Assembly: GCA_034429715.1 (NCBI GenBank)
Contig: DAOUFR010000078.1
Coordinates: forward strand, 1 to 19,043
Origin: CAIMUM01 sp034429715
GTDB lineage: Bacteria; Chloroflexota; Dehalococcoidia; GIF9; UBA5629
DNA length: 19,043 nucleotides
Direction of reading: 5' to 3'
Part shown: positions 1 through 7,350 of the stretch, piece by piece
How positions within the stretch are numbered: position 1 is the stretch's first letter
Layout: every line of letters begins with the position of its first letter
Notes under the pieces: generated by a model
The model's input: only the letters and a program-made list of their open reading frames with translations
Told to the model about the DNA's origin: nothing
Databases searched by the model: none
Position numbers and translations under genes: made by a program

Positions 1-552
1 GGTATGGTGCGCAACAGCTCTGCACATCTGCTCAACCTGATCAACGATGTGCTGGATATCTCCAAGATCGAAGCAGGGCAACTAACAGTCTCCAGGGAGC
101 CGTGCGATATGCGTGCGGCCATCGATAAGGTCACGGGTAGCATGCAGCCGCTGGCCGAAAAAAAAGGGCTTGCACTGAACGTTGAGGTCGCCCCGGAGGT
201 GGGGACGCTTATCAGCGATCAAAGGCGCGTAGAACAGGTCATATACAACCTCATCAGCAATGCCATCAAGTTTACCGAGCGCGGACATGTCCGCGTGGAA
301 TGTTCACTTAAAAGCGGGGAAATTATCACCCGCGTTATCGATACGGGGATAGGGATTAAAGACCAGGATATGGAGCATCTGTTTAAACCGTTCTACCAAA
401 TAGACGACGGTCTGGTCAGGCAATACGAAGGCACAGGTCTGGGTTTATCGATATGCAGCAAAATCCTGGAGTTGCTGGGAGGAAGGATCTGGGTTGAGAG
501 CGAATGGGGCAAGGGAAGCACCTTCAGCTTCGCGCTGCCTGTGAAGAGGTGA
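1..552 (+). CDS. Sensor histidine kinase, C-terminal part (cut by window edge)
   Basis: This is the C-terminal end of a two-component sensor kinase; its sensor and the phosphorylated-His core lie upstream of the window. The visible part begins in the second helix of the dimerisation domain (NDVLDISKIEAGQL), followed by a full HATPase_c domain: N box NLISNAIKF, G1 box DTGIGI, F box LFKPFYQ and G2 box GTGLGLSI, ending WVESEWGKGSTFSFALP. These are the ATP-binding motifs expected of an active hybrid-type or classical kinase. No receiver follows within the protein; instead a separate receiver gene begins 2 bases after the stop, and its ribosome site (around 544-551) lies inside this gene. It probably phosphorylates one or both receivers downstream. 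The reading frame is open to base 1, so the ATG at 4 is almost certainly internal. Confidence 0.93.
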   Translation, partial: GMVRNSSAHLLNLINDVLDISKIEAGQLTVSREPCDMRAAIDKVTGSMQPLAEKKGLALNVEVAPEVGTLISDQRRVEQVIYNLISNAIKFTERGHVRVECSLKSGEIITRVIDTGIGIKDQDMEHLFKPFYQIDDGLVRQYEGTGLGLSICSKILELLGGRIWVESEWGKGSTFSFALPVKR

Positions 553-554
553 CT

Positions 555-950
555 ATGAGCAAAGGCGCAGTACTTTATATCGAGGACAATGAGCAGAATT
601 TCTACCTCGTGAACGTATTACTGAAAACAAAGGATTACCGTGTGCTCTGGGCGCATGATGGTCGGGAGGGCATAGAAAAGGCCCTTCAATCGAGGCCGGA
701 CCTTATACTGCTGGATATCCAGCTGCCCATCATGGACGGCTACGAAGTAGCAAGAAGGCTGCGCAGTAATCCCGAGTTAAGTAAGGTTCCTATCATCGCG
801 GTGACCTCCTATGCAATGTCCGGCGACCGTGAAAAAGCTTTGAGCGCAGGATGCAACGGCTATATTGAAAAGCCGATCGATCCGGATACCTTCCTGGCAC
901 AGATCGAAAAGTATTCCTCCGGTATCGATCCGGCAGGGAATGAAAAATGA
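555..950 (+). CDS. Single-domain response regulator (DivK/CheY-like)
   Basis: A stand-alone receiver of 131 residues with no output domain. The acidic pocket is E10/D11, the phospho-acceptor is D54 (in LILLDIQLP), the switch Thr is T84 (AVTSYAM) and the conserved Lys is K106 (IEKPID). All key residues are present, so it should be phosphorylated normally. The ATG at 555 is chosen because the sequence from there is a canonical receiver start and a purine-rich ribosome site AAGAGGTG lies 4 bases upstream; an upstream in-frame ATG at 504 would add 17 residues that overlap the kinase gene and do not look like receiver sequence. It overlaps the next gene by 4 bases (ATGA at 947-950), indicating translational coupling. 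Such receivers often act as phosphorelay shuttles or allosteric regulators; that role here is inferred from position. Confidence 0.92.
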   Translation: MSKGAVLYIEDNEQNFYLVNVLLKTKDYRVLWAHDGREGIEKALQSRPDLILLDIQLPIMDGYEVARRLRSNPELSKVPIIAVTSYAMSGDREKALSAGCNGYIEKPIDPDTFLAQIEKYSSGIDPAGNEK

Positions 951-3187
951 CCAGAATACTAGTTGCGGATGACAACGCGCAGAACATCTATTTACTTGAG
1001 GCGGTTTTAAAAAGCCAGGGGTACGATGTTATATCGGCCGGGAACGGGGCCGAGGCGCTCGAATCGGCCTTGAAAAATCCTCCCGACATTATTGTCACAG
1101 ACATACTCATGCCGGTTATGGACGGATTCGAGCTATGCCGACGCTGGAGGGCGCACGAGCTGCTCAGCCAGATCCCGTTTATCTTTTACACCGCTACCTA
1201 TACGGATCTTAAAGATGAGAAATTTGCACTGAGCCTGGGCGCCGACCGGTTTGTAATCAAACCGCAACAGCCCGAGGTGCTGGTAAAGATCATCCAGGAA
1301 GTCCTGAACAAACCTCGCAAGGCGCAACAGGTCTCCCGCAAGAAATCCACCGAGAAAGAGACGGAGGAACTGCAGCAGTATAACGAGGTGCTTTTCCGCA
1401 AGCTGGAAAAAAAGGTCAAACAGCTTGAGGATGTGATTGCAAAACAAAAGAACACCGAGGATGAGCTACGGGAGAGTGAGCTGAAATATCGCACTCTCAT
1501 CGCTCAAAGTCCGGACGGAATCTTCATAGTCGATCTGAAGGGAAATTTCCTGTCGGTCAACAGGGTCATGTGTAAAAACCTGAACTACAGCGAAGCGGAA
1601 CTTCTTGCCCTGGGAATCTGGGACATCGTCCCCACCAAGTATGTCGAACAGCATAAAAAAAGATTGGCGAACATAATAGCGGGAAAAGCCCCCAACGAAG
1701 CCGCCGAATACGTAGTGCGGGGAAAGGACGGCGATCTGTATGTCGTCGAAATCAGCTCAGCCCCGTATTATGAAGGCGAAAAACTGGTCGGTTTCCAGGG
1801 AGTTGCACGTGATATCACCTCTCGTAAAAAGATAGAAAAAGCGCTTCAAATATCCGAAGAGAGATATCGCACACTTGTTGATAAAGCCCTTGAAGGTATT
1901 ATCGTAGTTCAGGACGGAAAAGTCGTTTTTGCTAATCCCAAAGCTTATGAAATAATCGATTATCCTCGTGACCAGGCCGAGCCCAGGCCTTTTATCGATT
2001 TTATCCACGCGGAAGATCGGAATTTAATTATTGAGCGGCACTTGAAGAGGCTGAAGGGCGAGCAGTTTGATGAGGTCTACCCCATCCGCCTGATCGATCA
2101 AAAGGGTAACATCAAGTGGGGACAGATCAGTTCCGCTCGTATAGACTGGCAGGGTCAACCAGCGACACTTACTTTTGTTACAGACATCACCGAGCGTAAA
2201 AAAGCGGAGGAACTGGTGAGATCATCAGAAGAGAAATACCGTTCGCTGGTTGAGAATATCAACGACGTTTTTTACACACTGGATGATCAGGGGACAATTA
2301 CTTATGTCAGTCCGGTGGTCGAGCGGTTGACCAAGTATAAAGTCAGCGATCTGATAGGCAAATCCTTTACCTCGATTATTTTGCCGGAAGACCTGCCGGA
2401 TGTCGTGTCCAGTTACAGCCGGCTCATATCCGGTCAAATGGAACCATCGGAATTCCGCATAGCCGACAAAGACGGCAGGATCATATTTGTCCGCACTTCC
2501 AGCCGACCCATTTTTAAAGATGGAAACATCGTGGGCATAACAGCGCTGATAACGGATGTAACCGAGCGCAAGCTGGCCGAACAAGATCTGATAAAAAGCT
2601 ACCAGAAGATCCGGAAAACATTGAATGATGCCATCAATACCATGGCCAAAATCGTAGAGATGCGAGATCCCTATACTGCAGGCCATCAACACAGGGTGGC
2701 TGAGTTGTCTATTGCTATAGCCAAGGAACTGGGGTACAGGGGTGATCATCTGGAGAATCTCTATATGGCGGCGCTCATCCACGATATCGGCAAAATCTAC
2801 GTGCCGTCCGATATCCTGAGCAAACCGGGCAAACTGACTAATATCGAATTCAACCTGGTAAAAACCCATGCCCAGGGAAGCTATGAAATTTTACGAAATA
2901 TGGAGTTTCCGACTTCAATTGCCCAGTCCGTTCTGCAACATCATGAAAGGTTGGACGGATCCGGCTATCCGGGCGGACTCGCAGGCGAGGCGATATGCCG
3001 GGAAGCCCGCCTGATCGCCGTGGCGGACGTGGTTGAAGCTATGTCATCGCACCGTCCTTACCGGCCTGCCATGGGAATGGATAAGGCGCTCGAAGAGATA
3101 ACCGCCAATAAAGGCAAGCTGTATGACAGTGCTGTAGTGGACGCTTGCCTGAACGTATTCAGGAAACAGAGCTTCCAATTTGAATAA
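947..3187 (+). CDS. Receiver-PAS-PAS-PAS-HD-GYP response regulator, probable cyclic di-GMP phosphodiesterase
   Basis: A 746-residue multidomain regulator. Residues 1-120 are a receiver (D8/D9 pocket, phospho-acceptor D52 in IVTDILMP, KPQQP Lys). Residues about 130-180 are a charged coiled coil. Three PAS modules follow, each starting with a SE.KYR.L signature (about 177-295, 303-420 and 427-545) and ending in the usual D(I/V)T.RK. hinge. Residues about 558-740 are an HD-GYP domain, with the metal-binding pair H612/D613 in HDIGK and the signature HHERLDGSGYP at 665-675. HD-GYP enzymes hydrolyse cyclic di-GMP to pGpG or GMP, and the diagnostic residues are intact. No membrane segment is evident, so it is probably cytoplasmic, combining phosphorylation input from the neighbouring kinase with up to three PAS-sensed signals. 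The PAS ligands cannot be told from sequence. Confidence 0.93.
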   Translation: MTRILVADDNAQNIYLLEAVLKSQGYDVISAGNGAEALESALKNPPDIIVTDILMPVMDGFELCRRWRAHELLSQIPFIFYTATYTDLKDEKFALSLGADRFVIKPQQPEVLVKIIQEVLNKPRKAQQVSRKKSTEKETEELQQYNEVLFRKLEKKVKQLEDVIAKQKNTEDELRESELKYRTLIAQSPDGIFIVDLKGNFLSVNRVMCKNLNYSEAELLALGIWDIVPTKYVEQHKKRLANIIAGKAPNEAAEYVVRGKDGDLYVVEISSAPYYEGEKLVGFQGVARDITSRKKIEKALQISEERYRTLVDKALEGIIVVQDGKVVFANPKAYEIIDYPRDQAEPRPFIDFIHAEDRNLIIERHLKRLKGEQFDEVYPIRLIDQKGNIKWGQISSARIDWQGQPATLTFVTDITERKKAEELVRSSEEKYRSLVENINDVFYTLDDQGTITYVSPVVERLTKYKVSDLIGKSFTSIILPEDLPDVVSSYSRLISGQMEPSEFRIADKDGRIIFVRTSSRPIFKDGNIVGITALITDVTERKLAEQDLIKSYQKIRKTLNDAINTMAKIVEMRDPYTAGHQHRVAELSIAIAKELGYRGDHLENLYMAALIHDIGKIYVPSDILSKPGKLTNIEFNLVKTHAQGSYEILRNMEFPTSIAQSVLQHHERLDGSGYPGGLAGEAICREARLIAVADVVEAMSSHRPYRPAMGMDKALEEITANKGKLYDSAVVDACLNVFRKQSFQFE

Positions 3188-3292
3188 CATCGTCTGATCG
3201 AAACATTAGATCATTCATTTTCCTGTCCCTCATCAAGGATTTATAATTGTTTCCGGAAATATTTAAACAGAGTATAAGGGCGTTGACAGATC

Positions 3293-4438
3293 GTGAATAA
3301 TAGAATGAAAGACACTGTAAAACCGACATCTGCCACATCAGGAATAAATATCCTGTCTGTGGCGGGCTATATCCTGGGCATCGCAGGCATCGTCCTGATA
3401 TTGATAGCTGTTTCAATTATCTCTTCGCCGGCGGGCAACCGAGGTCTCTCCGGATCACCAGCATCGATAGCCGACAATATCACCGTCTCCGACCTGACCA
3501 CAGGCGGCGCCACAATCAATTTCAGCACGGAAAGCGCTCAGGTCATAGATGCTCTCGTGTATGATGCTCAGGGAAAAATCATCGGTGTTTTCTCAGACAG
3601 CATCCCTGTAACAAATCATCTCATTAGAATAGAAACCCTGTATCCTGATTCCATCTACAGTTTTCAGCTGCTGTCCGCTGACGCCGCCGTCGGTAGAAGC
3701 ATATCTGAAAAACACTCATTTACCACCCTGAAGCCGCCGCCTGTGATCTCGAATTTACAGGTCTCTAAAACGGCGGAGCCGGCGGTCAGGATCACCTGGG
3801 AGACCGACCTGCCTGCCGTCACGGAGTTGTCATACTGGGAAGAGGGAACCACCCGCCAATACACGATCGGTGAAAATATGACGGGGACGAACCACGAAGC
3901 CATTATGCAGCCGCTGGACGGCGAACGTATTTATGCTTTTGTGATCAGGGCAAATGATACTCAAAACCATGGGATCATCGCCGAATACGAGGGCTTGATA
4001 TCACTCAAGAACGGCGCCCGGATAATGCAGCGCGCACCCGATTTTACACTTCCTTCAGTTAAAGGTGAACCCGTGCAGTTGAGCCGCTACCGCGGCAAGG
4101 TCGTGCTGCTGGCGTTCTGGAGCATGAATTGCCCCTCCTGCCAGAAGGAGATTTTGATGCTGCAAGAGGCGTTTGATCGTGCAGGCGAAGACGGAGTAAG
4201 CATTATCACAGTACATGGGCCGGCACGTGAGGAAGCTATTAAAAGCTATTGCTCAAGCCATGGCCTGACACTGCCGGTATTACTGGACCTCCAGGCAGAC
4301 GTCGGTTCCTCCTACGGCGTTATGCAGCTCCCGGCAACATTCCTGCTCGATCAATCCGGAGTGATCCGCTCTGCGGATCCTGAATTCGAGACTCTGGAGG
4401 AATTGGACAGGCTCACCGGTCAATTCCTGTCCAAATAA
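3293..4438 (+). CDS. Membrane-anchored TlpA-like thioredoxin-fold protein with Fn3-like domains
   Basis: A 381-residue protein with an N-terminal transmembrane anchor (about residues 23-46), two beta-rich fibronectin-III-like segments (about 60-150 and 152-240; each ends in a strand pattern such as YSFQLLS or YAFVIRAND), and a C-terminal AhpC/TSA-TlpA thioredoxin domain (about 248-381). The redox motif is C280-P-S-C283 within AFWSMNCPSCQKE, and the cis-Pro loop QLPATFLLD is present. The topology places the redox domain outside the cytoplasmic membrane, where such proteins reduce or shuffle disulfides or serve cytochrome c maturation. The start is uncertain: GTG at 3293 has a weak AAGGG 12 bases upstream, and an in-frame ATG lies at 3305. 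A TATAAT at 3242-3247 without a good -35 could be a promoter element. The client is unknown; Cys-rich exported proteins occur in this window but far away. Confidence 0.85.
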   Translation: MNNRMKDTVKPTSATSGINILSVAGYILGIAGIVLILIAVSIISSPAGNRGLSGSPASIADNITVSDLTTGGATINFSTESAQVIDALVYDAQGKIIGVFSDSIPVTNHLIRIETLYPDSIYSFQLLSADAAVGRSISEKHSFTTLKPPPVISNLQVSKTAEPAVRITWETDLPAVTELSYWEEGTTRQYTIGENMTGTNHEAIMQPLDGERIYAFVIRANDTQNHGIIAEYEGLISLKNGARIMQRAPDFTLPSVKGEPVQLSRYRGKVVLLAFWSMNCPSCQKEILMLQEAFDRAGEDGVSIITVHGPAREEAIKSYCSSHGLTLPVLLDLQADVGSSYGVMQLPATFLLDQSGVIRSADPEFETLEELDRLTGQFLSK

Positions 4439-4483
4439 AGAGGGCAAACTAAGAATTCCACCGGCTTCAGATAGTCAATGTTG

Positions 4484-4495
4484 CTTAACGTTAAG
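4484..4495. promoter_or_regulatory. Perfect 12-bp palindrome, possible operator
   Basis: CTTAACGTTAAG is a perfect palindrome between the TlpA-like gene and the CARDB lipoprotein gene, 70 bases before the GTG start. Its left half with flank, TGCTTAAC (4482-4489), recurs directly at 4519-4526. This could be an operator, but a palindrome of this length arises by chance in a region this size a few percent of the time, so support is weak. Confidence 0.25.
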
Positions 4496-4565
4496 GTCGA
4501 GTTTGCTGAAATGCTGTATGCTTAACAGGATAAGATTAATAAAGAGCTTTGAAAGGAAATAATAA

Positions 4566-5486
4566 GTGAATATCAAAACAATATGGGCGGCCATACTTCT
4601 ACCGGCTTTGATCGTAATAACGATATCAACGGCCTGCCAGCCTGCGACACTCCCTGCCAGATTTGAAGTCACTTATCTGGAAATAAGTCCAAAGGAAATC
4701 AATATAGGTGAAACAGCCAATGTCAGTGTCAAGGTCATGAACGCAGGCGGGACCTCATCCATATATGGCGTGAATCTGTATGTAGATGATAAAAAAGTCA
4801 GCACCAAGCTGATTACCCTGGATCCCGGATACACACAGAGCGTAGTCTTCTCACTCCCGGTAGACAAAGCAGGTACACATAAAATTGCAGTCGGAGAAAA
4901 GAGTGGGACACTTACCGTAATATCAGAACTAGTGCAGAAGCAAGTGGAACTAGCTTACGATAGCGGTGCCGCCAAAGACTGTTTATCTCTGGTCAAACCC
5001 AGCACGGGATACGTGGTCAGATTCGTTTCAACTTTAAAACAGTTGAGCATAAGAAAAGTTAGCATATTCGGCTTGGTCTATGGCTCGCCTGGATTTCACA
5101 TCGTTAATAGCGATCTGCAGATCTGGGATGCGGACCAAAAAGTACTCTATTCCACACCGTTTTCGGGAGACCAATTTCCATTGAGAACACGTATCGGCGA
5201 CAATATCGACTCAACCGGCGCCTGGGTTGATATAGATATGCCCGATGTTGAAGTCAGCGGCGATTTTTATGTCAACATATATACCGGCGTCTCCACGGGC
5301 CAGGGATTCCGTATGGGCGCCGTGGACATGCCGAACACTCATTCCGATACATCGATCCGGGACGAGAACGGAATCGATTATCTGGCGCCGGACTGGCCTT
5401 ATATGCCTACCTACTGGTATGGGGATAAAAACCGTGTGAACTGGATGATTAGAGTCTCGGGCAAAGCTATGGTTCCGCAGCAATGA
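4566..5486 (+). CDS. CARDB-domain lipoprotein of unknown function
   Basis: A 306-residue predicted lipoprotein. The signal peptide (residues 1-23, hydrophobic core AAILLPALIVITIS) ends in a lipobox with C24. Residues about 34-112 form a CARDB-type beta-sandwich: ISPKEINIGETANVSVKVMN, then LYVDDKKVSTKLITLDPG, then VFSLPVDKAGTHKIAVG, the typical pattern of this cell-adhesion-related Ig-like fold. The remaining region (about 120-306) is Trp/Tyr/Asp-rich and ends in a beta-strand pattern (NRVNWMIRVSG); I do not recognise it, though it resembles a carbohydrate-binding-like beta sandwich. The GTG start at 4566 is chosen for the good signal peptide and the AAAGGA ribosome site about 9 bases upstream. 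It should sit on the outer face of the cell membrane. The neighbouring minus-strand gene converges on it. Confidence 0.8.
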   Translation: MNIKTIWAAILLPALIVITISTACQPATLPARFEVTYLEISPKEINIGETANVSVKVMNAGGTSSIYGVNLYVDDKKVSTKLITLDPGYTQSVVFSLPVDKAGTHKIAVGEKSGTLTVISELVQKQVELAYDSGAAKDCLSLVKPSTGYVVRFVSTLKQLSIRKVSIFGLVYGSPGFHIVNSDLQIWDADQKVLYSTPFSGDQFPLRTRIGDNIDSTGAWVDIDMPDVEVSGDFYVNIYTGVSTGQGFRMGAVDMPNTHSDTSIRDENGIDYLAPDWPYMPTYWYGDKNRVNWMIRVSGKAMVPQQ

Positions 5487-5548
5487 TTCAGTATTGCCAG
5501 AATATGGCTGAAGCGCCTTCAATTCCGGATAACCGGTCAAACAGATAG

Positions 5549-5574
5549 AAAAATATCGCGGATCGCTCGGCGAT
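5549..5574 (-). terminator. Candidate intrinsic terminator of the minus-strand lipoprotein operon
   Basis: Read on the minus strand, ATCGC and GCGAT flank a 10-base interval that can add two more pairs, and the hairpin is followed by ATTTTT. It begins at the stop codon of the minus-strand gene ending at 5574. The stem is only 5 bp plus an interrupted 2 bp, so efficiency is doubtful. Confidence 0.4.
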
Positions 5575-6761
5575 TAAAAGGTGATCCTCTGCTCCACAGT
5601 CCTCGCGTAACCTTCGATATCACCGGTTTTATACTGTTTTAGCCACAGCCATACGACTACGTTGCTCTTTCTGAATACCAGCAACCTGTCGATAGCTACA
5701 GAATTATTCAGGAAGCACTCATCCCCGATAGAGGGATTTGTCAGCGTAACTCCCGAGGGCCTGGCAGCTGCATATACATCGGCTGCCGCCTCCTTATCAC
5801 GATAAACAGCCACGGTATTCTGCAAGGTGGGCGCGAAGGATGAACCCTGTGAATAAGAAACAGTGCTCGAAGACGTGCTGCCCCGATATGGCGGAGGCGA
5901 AACGTTTCCTCTTATCCATTGAGCCCCCATATCGTCCTTGGTCAATACCATTTCATATGCCTGTTTGGTCACCAGTCCTTCCATTGATTTGGTTATGCCG
6001 GGCTGAGTAATTGCCGGCACCTCATCAGGGACCTGTTGTGAAGGGGGGGTAACTGGCAGTGATGGTTGTACCGGCGATGTGGCCGGCGCAGCGGAGGCGA
6101 TTACTTTTTGTTCCACTATCCGCGCATAGCGCTCAATATCGCCCTCTTTGTACTGCTTCAGCCACAGCCATACCACAACATTGTTCTGGCGAAAAACCAG
6201 CAGCTTATTGATCGGCACAGAGTCGTTCAAGAGAGATTCATTTCCGATGCCGGGATTCGACGAAGCTGCGTTCGTCGCTTTCTCTTTGGCATAAGCAGTT
6301 TCAGCGGCAGAGATACTGCGATAAACGGCCACCGAATTCTGAACGCCAGGCGCATAGGCTGAACCCTGAGTATAGTACGCATGGCTGTACGAACTGGTCT
6401 GCTGTATGGCGCCCGTCACAGCAATCCCCTGCGCCCATCCCGGCCCCATATCCTGAATCGTCAGAGTCATGACGGATGCCTGCCTGGTTATCAATGTTGT
6501 AGGATCAAGTGAACCACCCGTCGGCAAATCTGAATCTGGAACTGGTTGAGATATTGCTTGATTATCCTGCTCCGGCGTTGCTGGAATTGGGGGCGGGGGT
6601 AAAGGTTCCTCTGGAGGCACGGGCAGGGTCGCATTTGTAGATGCAGCAGTGTCCGCCGCATTTCCCTGCGGCTGGTCCACACTGCCATTTGCACAGGCAG
6701 TGACGAGAACTAACCCAAAAACCGTGCAGCCTATTAACATCCAGCTTAACAACTGTCTCAT
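5574..6761 (-). CDS. Lipoprotein with an internally duplicated domain of about 123 residues
   Basis: A 395-residue predicted lipoprotein: signal peptide with core LIGCTVFGLVLVTA and lipobox Cys C23, then a Pro/Gln/Asn-rich linker to about residue 90. Two homologous domains follow, A (about 98-220) and B (about 271-395), separated by a Pro-rich linker. Both carry DMG..W, a YSQGS-type segment (YTQGS in A), QN(S/T)VAVYR, NP.IG(N/D)E, LN(D/N)SV.I..LLVFR and NVVVWLWLKQYK.GDIE.YAR.VEQ. The C-terminal half of the domain is the most conserved. I do not recognise the family and assign no function; the hydrophobic core strand VVVWLWLK suggests a compact alpha/beta lipoprotein domain. The start at 6761 is preferred over 6833 because the signal peptide starts there with AGAGG just upstream. 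It is the last gene of a likely three-gene minus-strand operon, 79 bases after its neighbour. Confidence 0.85.
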   Translation of the reverse strand: MRQLLSWMLIGCTVFGLVLVTACANGSVDQPQGNAADTAASTNATLPVPPEEPLPPPPIPATPEQDNQAISQPVPDSDLPTGGSLDPTTLITRQASVMTLTIQDMGPGWAQGIAVTGAIQQTSSYSHAYYTQGSAYAPGVQNSVAVYRSISAAETAYAKEKATNAASSNPGIGNESLLNDSVPINKLLVFRQNNVVVWLWLKQYKEGDIERYARIVEQKVIASAAPATSPVQPSLPVTPPSQQVPDEVPAITQPGITKSMEGLVTKQAYEMVLTKDDMGAQWIRGNVSPPPYRGSTSSSTVSYSQGSSFAPTLQNTVAVYRDKEAAADVYAAARPSGVTLTNPSIGDECFLNNSVAIDRLLVFRKSNVVVWLWLKQYKTGDIEGYARTVEQRITF

Positions 6762-6840
6762 ACCTCTACTGTTAGCACCTCCGGTAGTATTATATACCGT
6801 CTCATATAAATGATCTCCACTGCAAGTGGCCATCCCAATA

Positions 6841-7350
6841 TTATTCTTCCCAGTAAATCTCTTTATTTGTATGATCTATTTTTAGATGATGTCCCGAAAG
6901 AGTACCTTTAGTCGGATCAACGCGAAATTTATTCCAGGACGTGACCCAGTGATCGAGTAAAATGCCCAATTCGCCCTCATAAATGCCGGTATTTTCGGCC
7001 AGCTCAGATAAAGAAATCCTTTTCAGGGATTGAATAATTTTTAACGTCCTTTTCTTTAGGACAACCTCGCAGATTATTTCAGGCCAAAACCAGAATAAAA
7101 CTAAGACACCCAGCGCAGCACCGCCTGCCATGGAACCAAGAAGCACTATACCCACCACTACCTGGGTAGTAGCTAACACAGGATCAGTTGATATGTGGAA
7201 ATTCGGCTGGTGTAGGGCAAATTCCGGTAAGGTAAGAACCAGCGTTAAAGAAACAGCCAAAAGCAGGCCGACAACACCAATGGCCTTACCAAGCCATTTG
7301 CCGGACACGAAATAAAAATGAATGATTTTGCCTGAATTACTCAGTATCAT
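6841..7350 (-). CDS. Small membrane protein with C-terminal winged-helix-like segment
   Basis: A 169-residue protein with two predicted transmembrane helices (about residues 19-41, AIGVVGLLLAVSLTLVLTL, and 63-90, VVVGIVLLGSMAGGAALGVLV) and a soluble C-terminal part. That part contains a helix-turn-helix-like stretch, LKRISLSELAENTGIYEGEL followed by LLDHWV, then FRVDPTKGTL, which resembles the winged-helix segment of PCI-type or MarR-like folds (L-S-E-L-A...I.E.E...LL..W). It may couple membrane topology to protein or nucleic-acid binding, but no function can be assigned. Its ATG at 7350 lies inside the transglutaminase-like gene (14-base overlap), so translation is probably coupled. It sits between two lipoprotein genes on the same strand. 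Confidence 0.8.
   Translation of the reverse strand: MILSNSGKIIHFYFVSGKWLGKAIGVVGLLLAVSLTLVLTLPEFALHQPNFHISTDPVLATTQVVVGIVLLGSMAGGAALGVLVLFWFWPEIICEVVLKKRTLKIIQSLKRISLSELAENTGIYEGELGILLDHWVTSWNKFRVDPTKGTLSGHHLKIDHTNKEIYWEE

Noticed and set aside
2225..2869. A 214-codon minus-strand open frame within the PAS/HD-GYP gene
   Set aside because: It is antisense to strongly conserved PAS and HD-GYP motifs, with no recognisable features of its own.
3195..3214. TGATC/GATCA hairpin after the HD-GYP gene as a terminator
   Set aside because: The stem is only 5 AT-rich pairs around a 9-base loop, and the following T-run is interrupted; too weak to call.
3283..3288. TTGACA just before the TlpA-like gene
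   Set aside because: A -35 here would place the -10 and the transcript start inside the coding start, so it cannot drive the full gene; no matching -10 is present.
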